A DNA stretch of 58,321 bases from Anaerolineae bacterium (lineage in GTDB: Bacteria; Chloroflexota; Anaerolineae; Aggregatilineales; Phototrophicaceae), in NCBI GenBank assembly GCA_019912965.1, contig JAIOHM010000230.1:1-58321 (forward strand), given 5' to 3'. A model generated the notes under the pieces. That model did not search any database, had not been told where the DNA came from, and worked only from the letters and a program-made list of their open reading frames with translations. This document shows positions 29,977-38,600 of this stretch, in pieces; position 1 is the stretch's first letter; each line of letters starts with the position of its first letter. The position numbers and the translations under genes are program-made.

Positions 29977-30993
29977 ATGATTGAATCCACCCTCCGCGAT
30001 GCCTTCCACCGCCCCCTGCGCGACCTGCGTGTATCCGTCACCGACCGCTGTAACTTCCGCTGCACTTACTGTATGCCTGCTGAAATTTTTGGCGAGAATT
30101 ACAAATTTCTGCCCAAAACGGAAGTCCTTAGCTTTGAGGAAATCACCCGGTTGACCAACATCATCGTCCGTTTAGGTGCGGTCAAAGTCCGGCTGACGGG
30201 CGGCGAACCCCTCGTCCGCGAAGAAATTGAAACGTTGGTCGCCATGCTGCGGGGGATTGACGGCGTAGACGATCTGACCATGACCACGAATGCTTACCTG
30301 CTGCCGAAAAAAGCACAGGCGCTTAAGGATGCGGGTTTGGAACGCATTACTGTCAGTCTGGATTCGCTGGATGACGCGGTGTTTCGCAAGATGAACGGCA
30401 ACCGTTCCAGCGTGCAAAAAGTGCTGGACGGCATCACGGCGGCGGAAAAAGCCGGCTTACAGCCCATCAAAATCAATGCGGTGGTGCAGCGCGGAGTCAA
30501 CGACAACACCATTGTTGATCTGGCACGCTGGGCAAAAGATAAGGGCTACATCCTGCGTTTCATCGAATACATGGATGTCGGCAACATCAACGGTTGGCGG
30601 ATGGATGATGTTGTTCCAGCCAAAGAAATTGTCGAACGCATTGACGCGGTGATGCCGCTGGAGGCAACTGAACGGAATTATAAAAGCGAAGTCGCGCTGC
30701 GCTATCGTTATCAAGACGGCGGGGGCGAAATCGGCCTGATCGCCTCGGTCACGATGCCGTTCTGCGGCGCTTGCAGCCGAATGCGGCTCTCTGCCGAGGG
30801 CGCAATTTACACCTGTTTGTTCGCTTCAGAGGGCACAGACTTACGCGGCCCAATGCGGGCTGGGGCATCTGATAACGAACTCGAACAAATTGTGCGTCAA
30901 ACGTGGGGCAACCGGGTTGACCGTTACAGCGAAATCCGTTCCGGGCAAACCGACCCTGCCCGCAAAGTCGAAATGTATCACATCGGCGGCTAA
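29977..30993 (+). CDS. moaA: GTP 3',8-cyclase MoaA
   Basis: 338 residues, full MoaA length. The N-terminal radical-SAM cluster CNFRCTYC (residues 27-34) and GGEP near 74 bind the first 4Fe-4S cluster and SAM. The C-terminal CGACSRMRLSAEGAIYTC near 262-279 supplies three cysteines for the second cluster that binds GTP. The protein ends in a double glycine (HIGG), needed for activity in known MoaA enzymes. It converts GTP to 3',8-cyclo-GTP, the first step of molybdenum cofactor synthesis. No other moa genes are in the window, so the pathway is scattered. Its stop codon overlaps the stop region of the convergent DMT transporter by 4 bp. Confidence 0.97.
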   Translation: MIESTLRDAFHRPLRDLRVSVTDRCNFRCTYCMPAEIFGENYKFLPKTEVLSFEEITRLTNIIVRLGAVKVRLTGGEPLVREEIETLVAMLRGIDGVDDLTMTTNAYLLPKKAQALKDAGLERITVSLDSLDDAVFRKMNGNRSSVQKVLDGITAAEKAGLQPIKINAVVQRGVNDNTIVDLARWAKDKGYILRFIEYMDVGNINGWRMDDVVPAKEIVERIDAVMPLEATERNYKSEVALRYRYQDGGGEIGLIASVTMPFCGACSRMRLSAEGAIYTCLFASEGTDLRGPMRAGASDNELEQIVRQTWGNRVDRYSEIRSGQTDPARKVEMYHIGG

Positions 30994-32204
30994 CTACTGC
31001 TCTCGCTCGACTTGCCACCGTCGTCTTCCCAAGTCAGCGGCGGCACATGCCCATAATCGTCTTTGTTAGCCGAAATGGGCGACACTGGCCCCTTCTCTAC
31101 GCCCATCATATTGCGAATCATGTGAATTTCGACGGTCGTCAGTTTGGGACGGGTCGGGCGTTCTTGATCCAACTCATCATGTTTGCCGAAAGCCTGCTCA
31201 AACGCAATCCACTGAAATTGAATATCGGCAATATTGGAAATCAGGCGGTTGGGGTTGATGCCGCGCGGCAGAATATCTTTAGGACGAATGAGCAAAATGC
31301 TGACCGCCATCACAACCACACCGATCATTTGCAGGGGGGTCAGACGGTCGCCCAGCACAAAAAATGCCAGCGCCAGCGCTACACCGATTTCAGTTAGTGC
31401 CAGCACCGCTGTCTGCAAACTGCCAAAGAATTTCACTCCAGCGAACAAGGCTAACCGCGAAGCTGCCGTCGTTAGCGCCAGCAGGCCAATCGGCAGCAGC
31501 ACATCTGGCAGGCTGTGCAAAGCCACTGGACGCTTGACAACGGCCCAGACCATCGGCGGCAGTGTATCGATTGCAGTCGCCAATTCAATTGGCTTGCCCA
31601 CCACTACCCACACCATCGCCACCAGAATCGCCATTGCTGTCAGGATATACAGTGTTACTGTTGGCGCAGGCATTTCGTACAGCACATACTGGCTCAGGAT
31701 AACCGTCCCGGCGAACATGATAGCATTCGCCAGCATCAGTCCCACCCCCAGCCAGTTAGCAGGCGTTTTGCCAAATCCCGCGATGATAACCAATGCAATA
31801 ATGGCTAACCCAACCCGCAAAATAGTACGAGTGTCCAGCCGTTCACCTGCTGCCCGCGAGAGCAGAACCACAAAAATCAGGTATGTCCCGTTCAGCAGTT
31901 GCGCCAGCGAGGCGTCCAACATCCCCAAACCGCTGTAATAAAACAGCGATCCAATCCCGTTGATGATGCCAATCACAATACAACCGAGCAAACCCGCCGG
32001 GTAGATGTATAAAAAACGGCGCGCGACGATGCTATACAAAATCCACAACGCAACCACCGCAACCACAGTACGCCATGCGGCGACAGTGAACGGATCTGCA
32101 CCGGAATTAATCGCCAGTTTGCCAAAAATCGGGGCCATACCCAGAAATAACGGGGTTAGCAGCCCCAACACTACCCCCCGCACGTTGGTATGGTCTGTTC
32201 CCAT
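30990..32204 (-). CDS. EamA/DMT superfamily transporter with C-terminal tail
   Basis: 404 residues from ATG 32204, preceded by GGAG 7 nt upstream; the longer frame from 32282 has no ribosome site. Ten membrane spans in two EamA repeats, the first starting LGLLTPLFLGMAPIFGKLAI and the second near AILVAMVWVVVG. DMT proteins export or import metabolites such as amino acids or nucleotide sugars; the substrate is not readable. A polar C-terminal tail of about 90 residues (from PKDILPRGINPNRL) is unusual. It is highly charged, ends in a Ser-rich run, and likely lies in the cytoplasm. The gene follows the receiver-kinase gene by 43 bp on the same strand. Confidence 0.85.
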   Translation of the reverse strand: MGTDHTNVRGVVLGLLTPLFLGMAPIFGKLAINSGADPFTVAAWRTVVAVVALWILYSIVARRFLYIYPAGLLGCIVIGIINGIGSLFYYSGLGMLDASLAQLLNGTYLIFVVLLSRAAGERLDTRTILRVGLAIIALVIIAGFGKTPANWLGVGLMLANAIMFAGTVILSQYVLYEMPAPTVTLYILTAMAILVAMVWVVVGKPIELATAIDTLPPMVWAVVKRPVALHSLPDVLLPIGLLALTTAASRLALFAGVKFFGSLQTAVLALTEIGVALALAFFVLGDRLTPLQMIGVVVMAVSILLIRPKDILPRGINPNRLISNIADIQFQWIAFEQAFGKHDELDQERPTRPKLTTVEIHMIRNMMGVEKGPVSPISANKDDYGHVPPLTWEDDGGKSSESSS

Positions 32205-32247
32205 GAAAAGTCTCCAGCCGCCCGCAACCCATCTTTTGAGGGCAACT

Positions 32248-33510
32248 CTACAGTTTCGTTGGCCTCTTGAATACTGCCACAACAGGCAGCACCACTATGA
32301 ACTCACTACCAGGCAGTGTTTGTGGATCAAAACCGGGACTCTCGACCCAGATTCGCCCGCCATGTGCCTCCACAATGCCTTTACAAATCGCCAGCCCCAA
32401 ACCCAGCCCACCACCCCGAAAGGCGATTTTACTGGTCGAATGCAACTGGGTATCACCTGCTGTATGGAATCGCTCGAAGATGCGCTGCTGCTCATCTTTT
32501 GCCACGCCAATGCCCTTATCCTTGACACTGATACGTACCTGTTCTTCATCAGCAGTAGCCGTCAGATAAATATCGCCACCATCCGGTGTATATTTGACGG
32601 CATTATTCACCAGATTGGTCAGCACCAGACCCAGCAAATCAGCATCTGCCCGCATCTTGCCCGGCCATGCCGTCTTATCAAAATGAATGGTCACCGGGCG
32701 GATACGCAGCACATCTTCGAAGTTATTGACCACCTTTTCCGCCACCTGACCCAAATTGATCGGCCCAATCGAAAGGTCAATCTGATTGGTCATAATGCGG
32801 CTGATCGTCAAAATTTCGTTGATGATGTCCTGCATCCGTTTGATGCCATCCTGCAACCCTTTCATCAGCACACGCAGATTTTCATCGCCCTGAATGATAG
32901 CCTTAACGGGCGGTGTATCTTCAATCAAGCGGCTGTAGCCAAATACAAGGGTCAAGGGTGTGCGAAGTTCGTGTGCCGTCAACTGGATGAAAGTATCCTT
33001 CATCTTGTCCAGCCGCATCAGCGCGTTATTGCTGGATTCCAGTTCGCGGATCTGCTCTTCCAAACGAACTACAATTTCCTGCGTGTATTTAGTCTGCGCC
33101 TCGGAAAGTGTTTCCTGATCAATCTGGTCTTTGCCACCGCCCAGATAAAATTCCACCCGATCAGGCAAAGTTTCCACATCAACTGGTTTGGTCAAATATC
33201 CGGTCACACCCGCCGCCATCGCCATCGCGCGGTGTTCGTTGTAGACCTGTGCCGTCAGCGCCACAATCGGGGTACGTTCAAAACGTGCATCGCTCCGCAG
33301 TGTGGTCGTAATTTCGCGCCCGCTTAAATCTGGCAGGTTAATATCCGTCAGGATCAAATCCGGGCTTTCGCGCCGGGCAATATCAATGCCCTCCAAGCCA
33401 CGCTCCGCCACCAACACCCGGTATCCGGCATGGCTAAGGGTGCGTTCCACAAGCGAACGACTGGCTGGATCGTCTTCAATGTACAGGATGGTACGCTTAA
33501 TGCTGTTCAT
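32248..33510 (-). CDS. Receiver-histidine kinase (REC-HisKA-HATPase)
   Basis: 420 residues, soluble. REC domain at 8-125: acidic pair in YIEDD, phosphoacceptor Asp in LILTDINLPD near 56, Lys in YLTKPVD near 108. A coiled coil (about 140-180) leads to the HisKA helix with the phospho-His in LTAHELRTPL near 181. The HATPase_c domain has its N box near 290 (LGLVLTNLVNNAVKYT), DKGIGV near 338 and GLGLAICKGI near 370. It probably relays a signal received at its own receiver, for example from the large kinase upstream, into kinase activity. There is no output domain, so a separate partner is needed. Confidence 0.93.
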   Translation of the reverse strand: MNSIKRTILYIEDDPASRSLVERTLSHAGYRVLVAERGLEGIDIARRESPDLILTDINLPDLSGREITTTLRSDARFERTPIVALTAQVYNEHRAMAMAAGVTGYLTKPVDVETLPDRVEFYLGGGKDQIDQETLSEAQTKYTQEIVVRLEEQIRELESSNNALMRLDKMKDTFIQLTAHELRTPLTLVFGYSRLIEDTPPVKAIIQGDENLRVLMKGLQDGIKRMQDIINEILTISRIMTNQIDLSIGPINLGQVAEKVVNNFEDVLRIRPVTIHFDKTAWPGKMRADADLLGLVLTNLVNNAVKYTPDGGDIYLTATADEEQVRISVKDKGIGVAKDEQQRIFERFHTAGDTQLHSTSKIAFRGGGLGLGLAICKGIVEAHGGRIWVESPGFDPQTLPGSEFIVVLPVVAVFKRPTKL

Positions 33511-33662
33511 GGTTCCCCGTACTGTTTGAGGTTGTAAAGTCTATTGTATATTATACGGCTGGAAGGTGCTGAAGAAGGTTCATGAAATTCACACCAACCA
33601 AACCCCATTCTGATTGTACTCTAACAACTCAAGCGGAATTATCTTTTACCTCTACAAAATAA

Positions 33663-33689
33663 TAGAGGAGGGTCTAAAACCCTCCCCTA
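33663..33689. terminator. TAGAGGAGGGT-type hairpin
   Basis: TAGAGGAGGGT pairs with ACCCTCCCCTA with one mismatch; loop CTAAA. It lies downstream of the threonine synthase fusion gene. A near-identical copy lies at 55813. Confidence 0.6.
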
Positions 33690-33736
33690 CGGGAAGACAT
33701 CCTTGAAAACGCTGTTAAGCCTTTTCGATAAATGAC

Positions 33737-35416
33737 TTAATGCAGGCGGCTCACCAGACTGTCGATGAATTCCTCATCGATGAACGAACCCTTTTGCAGC
33801 AGCATGTCAATCTGCCCGCTGAGACGCTGGCGTTCCTTCGCGGTTAGTTCTTTGGCAGTCACCACCACAATCGGGATTTTCGCCATGATCTTGTCATTCT
33901 TCATGGTTTCAATCACTTTGAAGCCATCTACATCCGGCATCATCAAATCAGTCACGACCAGATCAGGCCGCACTTCACGGATGATCTCAATACCTTGTGC
34001 ACCATCATGGGCAACATGAATGTCATAGTTGCCGCGTGCCTGCAAAATGCGCTTAATCAACCGGGCCGCGTCTACATTATCTTCGATAATGACGATACGC
34101 CGCACCTGAGACTCGACCTGCTCCAATGCAGAAAGCAGACCTTCCTCTGGTACGTTGACCACCTTATCTTTGTCGGTAAGTTCAACGGTTTCTTCCCAAT
34201 GGTCGCCCAGAATTTGCTTCTCGACTGCGATAGTATGCCCGGAGCAATTTACAACGACGACATCATCCGGCTTAATCACACCCTCGCGCACCATATGAAT
34301 CAATCCGGCAAAGGTGACTGCTGTCGCAGGTTCAACTGAAATCCCTTCCGTGCGTGCCAGAATCACGGTCGCATCAAAGGCTTCTTCATCACTGGCGGAA
34401 GTGAAGTGCCCACCGTTCAGTTTCACATAATCATAGAGCAGTTCATACGCGCGTCCGGGGTTGCCCGTTGCCAGCGTAGCGATAATCGTCTGGGGGTTTT
34501 CGACCGGAGTTGCTATCCGCTGCCCACGATTGAAGGCTTCCACCATTGGCGCACATCCGGTGGATTGAATGATGCCCAATGCAGGCAGTTTATCCACCAT
34601 GCCAAAGCCCAGCATTTCCTGAAAACCCTTCGAGACGCCAATCGGCCCCATGCCGCCGCTGACACCTTGTAAGAACCAGTCCGGTGTACGCCAGCGTTCA
34701 CCATCTTCCAGTTCGTCGCCAAGCTGCTCTGCGATTTCATACGACATGGTTTTCATGGCTTCGATGGCCGCCACGCTTTTGATACCGCGATCTAAAAAGA
34801 TGCCTTTGGCTTTGGCAAACTGCGCCGCAATTTCTTTGGTCTGGTCGTATGAACCGGTAACCTTGATGACTTCCGCCCCATAGAGAGCCGCCTCGCGCAT
34901 TTTATCGCCGGGCGTCAGGCTGGGGAAAAATGCCCAAACACGAATGTTTGCCCGCGCCGCATAAGCTGCGTAAGCAATTGCCACATTACCCGTGCTGGCA
35001 ACCACAATTTCGTTGACGCCAATTTCCTTCAGCGCCGAAATGGCTACAGTCGCCTGACGGTCTTTAAAACTTCCGGTCGGCCCCTGCCGTTCGTCTTTGA
35101 TGTACAGATGCTTCAGCCCCAAGCTGGCAGCAAGCGCCCGCGATTTAATGAGCGGCGTTCCACCCTCGCCCAGACTGATGATGTTGTTCGAGTCATAAAT
35201 CGGGAGCACTTCACGATAGCGCCATAATCCCTCGCGCCGTTTCCGCAGCTTTTCGCGCCACGCCGCTACATCAATACTGCCCAGATCATACCGGGCTTCC
35301 AGAATGTTCTCGCCACAATTGGGACATCCCGCGACGCGCCTGTTTAGCGCAACACGTGTGTGGCAGTTAATGCATTCCAGTTCTATTTCCTGATTGGTGT
35401 CAAGTACCGGGTCCAA
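33737..35416 (-). CDS. thrC: Threonine synthase fused to a C-terminal receiver domain
   Basis: 559 residues from a TTG start with GGAG 7 nt upstream. Residues 1-430 are a threonine synthase of the plant/archaeal-like class: an N-terminal zinc ribbon (C15, C18, C31, C34) and the PLP lysine in GPTGSFKDRQA near 117. It would convert O-phosphohomoserine to threonine. Residues 437-559 are a complete CheY-like receiver: IEDN near 442, phosphoacceptor Asp in VVTDLMMPD near 488, VVVTAKE near 516. The two parts are read through without a break. The enzyme part ends at its usual length (IAVEKQILGDHWEE). A phosphorylation-controlled biosynthetic enzyme is one reading; the other is a receiver that borrowed an enzyme scaffold. 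It lies between a large kinase operon and a receiver-kinase. Confidence 0.9.
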   Translation of the reverse strand: MDPVLDTNQEIELECINCHTRVALNRRVAGCPNCGENILEARYDLGSIDVAAWREKLRKRREGLWRYREVLPIYDSNNIISLGEGGTPLIKSRALAASLGLKHLYIKDERQGPTGSFKDRQATVAISALKEIGVNEIVVASTGNVAIAYAAYAARANIRVWAFFPSLTPGDKMREAALYGAEVIKVTGSYDQTKEIAAQFAKAKGIFLDRGIKSVAAIEAMKTMSYEIAEQLGDELEDGERWRTPDWFLQGVSGGMGPIGVSKGFQEMLGFGMVDKLPALGIIQSTGCAPMVEAFNRGQRIATPVENPQTIIATLATGNPGRAYELLYDYVKLNGGHFTSASDEEAFDATVILARTEGISVEPATAVTFAGLIHMVREGVIKPDDVVVVNCSGHTIAVEKQILGDHWEETVELTDKDKVVNVPEEGLLSALEQVESQVRRIVIIEDNVDAARLIKRILQARGNYDIHVAHDGAQGIEIIREVRPDLVVTDLMMPDVDGFKVIETMKNDKIMAKIPIVVVTAKELTAKERQRLSGQIDMLLQKGSFIDEEFIDSLVSRLH

Positions 35417-35448
35417 CGTTGATCTCCAGAGTTGTATGTCACCTATCT

Positions 35449-35478
35449 AAAAAAAACTCACCCACCTAAACAGGTGAG
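35449..35478 (-). terminator. Rho-independent terminator or attenuator upstream of thrC fusion
   Basis: On the minus strand CTCACC and GGTGAG pair around a 10-nt loop and are followed at once by eight T. It stands 33 nt before the TTG start of the threonine synthase fusion, so it either ends the giant kinase operon or attenuates thrC. Confidence 0.75.
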
Positions 35479-35689
35479 GTGCCATAAATTAAAACGAGCG
35501 TAAGCCCCATTAAATTATTGGCCTTGCTCATAAATTTACACTATTTTGGTCTGAAACCATCTCTTGGAAATCGCTGTTATGTTTTTTCACAACCCTCTTA
35601 CATCATCTTACGCTGCTTAATCGTTCTAGCAAATAGTCCAAATGGGTATATTGCCGGGGCATCTTTGTGGAATACCCCGGCAAAATTAA

Positions 35690-38600
35690 TTATTCGCCAT
35701 TCATCAGGTGTGATTTTACACCATCAATGAATTCCTGATAATTTTCCTGGTTCAGGTTGGCCTTGAACAGCACCGTCAAATCCGCCAGATGGTCACGTTC
35801 CTGCGAGTTCAGCGTTGTATCGGCGGTCACAACCATCACCGGGATGCTGGCCGTTTCCGGGTTGGCACGCAGTTCATCCAGTACAGCAAATCCGTCCATC
35901 TCTGGCATCCGCAAATCGAGGATGACCAGATTAGGCCGCACCCGCGCAACCAGTGAAACTCCTTCGTAGCCGCTGTGCGCCTGGAAGATACGGTAACGCC
36001 CGGAGTCATCCAGCATTTGGGTCAGCAACCGGGTGCTCTCCGGCTGATCGTCGATAATCAGGATGCGTTCGGTTTTGCTGTCCTCTTCAGCTTCCTTCAC
36101 CTTTGCCATCAGTTGATCAGGAGTGAATGGGCGCGGGAGGAAACTGAATGCTCCAGCCTCCGCCGCCTGCGCTGACTCATCCGCCACTGAGGACACAATC
36201 ACTGGAATATCCCGCGTATCGTCGCGCTCGTGCAACCGCTTCAGGATGTCCCAGCCTTTGTTAAAAGTCGCGCTCATGATAATCAACGTCGGACGCAAAC
36301 CACTTGCCATCGCCTCGGCTTCCAGCGCAATCGAGGCTGCGAAAATATCGAAACCTTCACGCTGAAGAACCCGACGGTACTGGTCAACCATATCCGGGCT
36401 GTCTTCGATCAACAGGATTTGACGCTTAATCGGCATCACATTCGCCATCGAGATAGCCGCCCGTTTATCCTGCGCCTGTGGTGTTTCCAGAGTCTCGCTG
36501 GAATGATGCCCATTGGTTTCACCGGATGCTGGCTTCGACTGCTGCGATTCTGGCAGCGGCTTCAGCGGCGCGGTGCCCATCGATTTCGGCGCGATGGGGC
36601 GTGGCGGCAGCGGCCCGGTTTTCTTCTTGAGTGACTTGCGTTTCGGTTGTTCCGGGATCGCCCCAAGTGTAGTGTCACTGATTGTTGGCGGCGTCGGTTC
36701 CATCGGTATCACGATGCTGAAGGTCGAACCAACATTGACCTCCGAACTCACCAGCATACGCCCACCCTGCATTTCAATGAGGGACTTGGCGATTGGCAAA
36801 CCCAGACCTGTACCGCCCACCGTTCGCGTCAGTGATGAGTCGATCTGCTGGAATGCCTCGAACAGCAGCGGCATATCCTTTTCCGCGATACCAATACCTG
36901 TATCCTTCACGTCCACCCGCACCATTGGCTTGCCTGTGGGTGCGTCGGTTTCGGTATATACCTGAATGACGATACCACCCTGCTGTGTGAACTTGGCTGC
37001 ATTGGAAACCAGATTCAGCAAAACCTGTCGCGTGCGGAATTCATCGCCATAGGCTTTCGGCAACCCGGACGCCATCTCTAGCCGCAGATCAATCGGCTTG
37101 TCCTTAATCAGACCAATACCGATAGAACGTACCCCTTCCACAACTGGCTTGATGTCGAAGTAATCCGAGTGCAAATCCATCTTGCCAGAACTGATTTTGG
37201 CCTGGTCGAGGATGTCGTTAATGAGGCCAAGCAGATGCGTACCGCTGTTGTAAATCGTTGAAAGGTCTTGCTCCTGCATTTCCGTCAACGGGCCATCGAT
37301 ACCCTTCAAAATCACGCGGCTGAACCCAATGATGGAATTCAACGGTGTCCGCAGTTCATGACTCATATTCGCCAGGAAGTCGCTCTTCAGGCGGTCAAGT
37401 TCGCGCAACTGATCGTTGGTCTTTTGCACCTGCTCCAGAAGCTGCGCGTTCTGCACAATGGCGGAAAGCGAGTTGGTCAACGCGCCCATCAGGTTGACAG
37501 TTTCGTGATCATAGCTGTTCGGGCGATCATCTTCCAGCGCGATCACACCGACCAGTTGATTACCAGCAACCATCGGGGCAGCTACCGCCGACCGCGCCGA
37601 AGCCGAAATGGGCAGATAGCGCGATTCTTGTTCCACATTGGTGACAATGCGCGCTGTCATGTCCTGCGCCATCATTCCAATAAAGTTCTGCGGATCGCCC
37701 ACCACTATTTCAGCCACTTCCGAAAGCGGTTGCGATGAACCTGTGAGCGCCGCCGCCCGCAGCAGGCCAATCATTTCGCCTGCATCGTCTTCGTAATACT
37801 CAACCAGATAAATCGCCACATTCAAGGCATCCAGCGATTCGCGTACCAGTACCGCCACATCTTCCAGCGACTCGTACAGGCTTTTGTCGGGCGCGGCGGC
37901 GGAAGTCGTTACGTTGAACAAGAAGCTCATGTCGCGGGCGCGGCGCTGTGCTTCGTCGAAGAGCCGTGCGTTGTCGATGGCGACCGAAATCTGTGCCGCC
38001 AGCGTCTTCAGCACTTCCACATCTTCATCACTAAAGGCGTTCGGCTGGTTGGATTGCACATCCAGCGCACCCGCAACCGCACCTTTCACGATCAATGGGA
38101 GCGCCATTTCAGAGCGTGTCAGAGGCAGGTACGGGTTTGGCTTATGCACAAAGCGCGCATCGGCAGTGTCCAGCGCGATAGCAGGTGTGCCCGTCGCCGT
38201 TACTGTTCCAATCACGCTGGCCGACCCCTTCGCCAACTTATGTTTGATCGCCAGCAGTTGCTTGCCTGCCTCACCCGTGCTGGCCTTCAGTTCAGCATAA
38301 ATCTGTTCAGAGTCCATCAGGAAGATTTGAACATGGTCGTAACGGAACGATTCACGGATCAGGTTCACGACACGCGGCATCAGTTCACTCAGGTCAAGGA
38401 TCGAACTGGCGATCTGGCTAACCTGCGCCGAGGTACTCAACTGGCGGGCACGGCGGTCGGTCTGTTCCAGCAGTCGCGTGGCTTCCATACGCAGCGAGGC
38501 TTGTTCCATGAACGAACGATAGATACGCAAGTCTCGTTCAGTGTGATGGAAAGGCTCGGACGCGCCCAACCAGATCGACCCAATGCGTCGATTGCCGGAG

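Noticed and set aside
32005..33327. 440-codon plus-strand ORF opposite the receiver-kinase
   Set aside because: Antisense of a clear REC-HisKA-HATPase protein.
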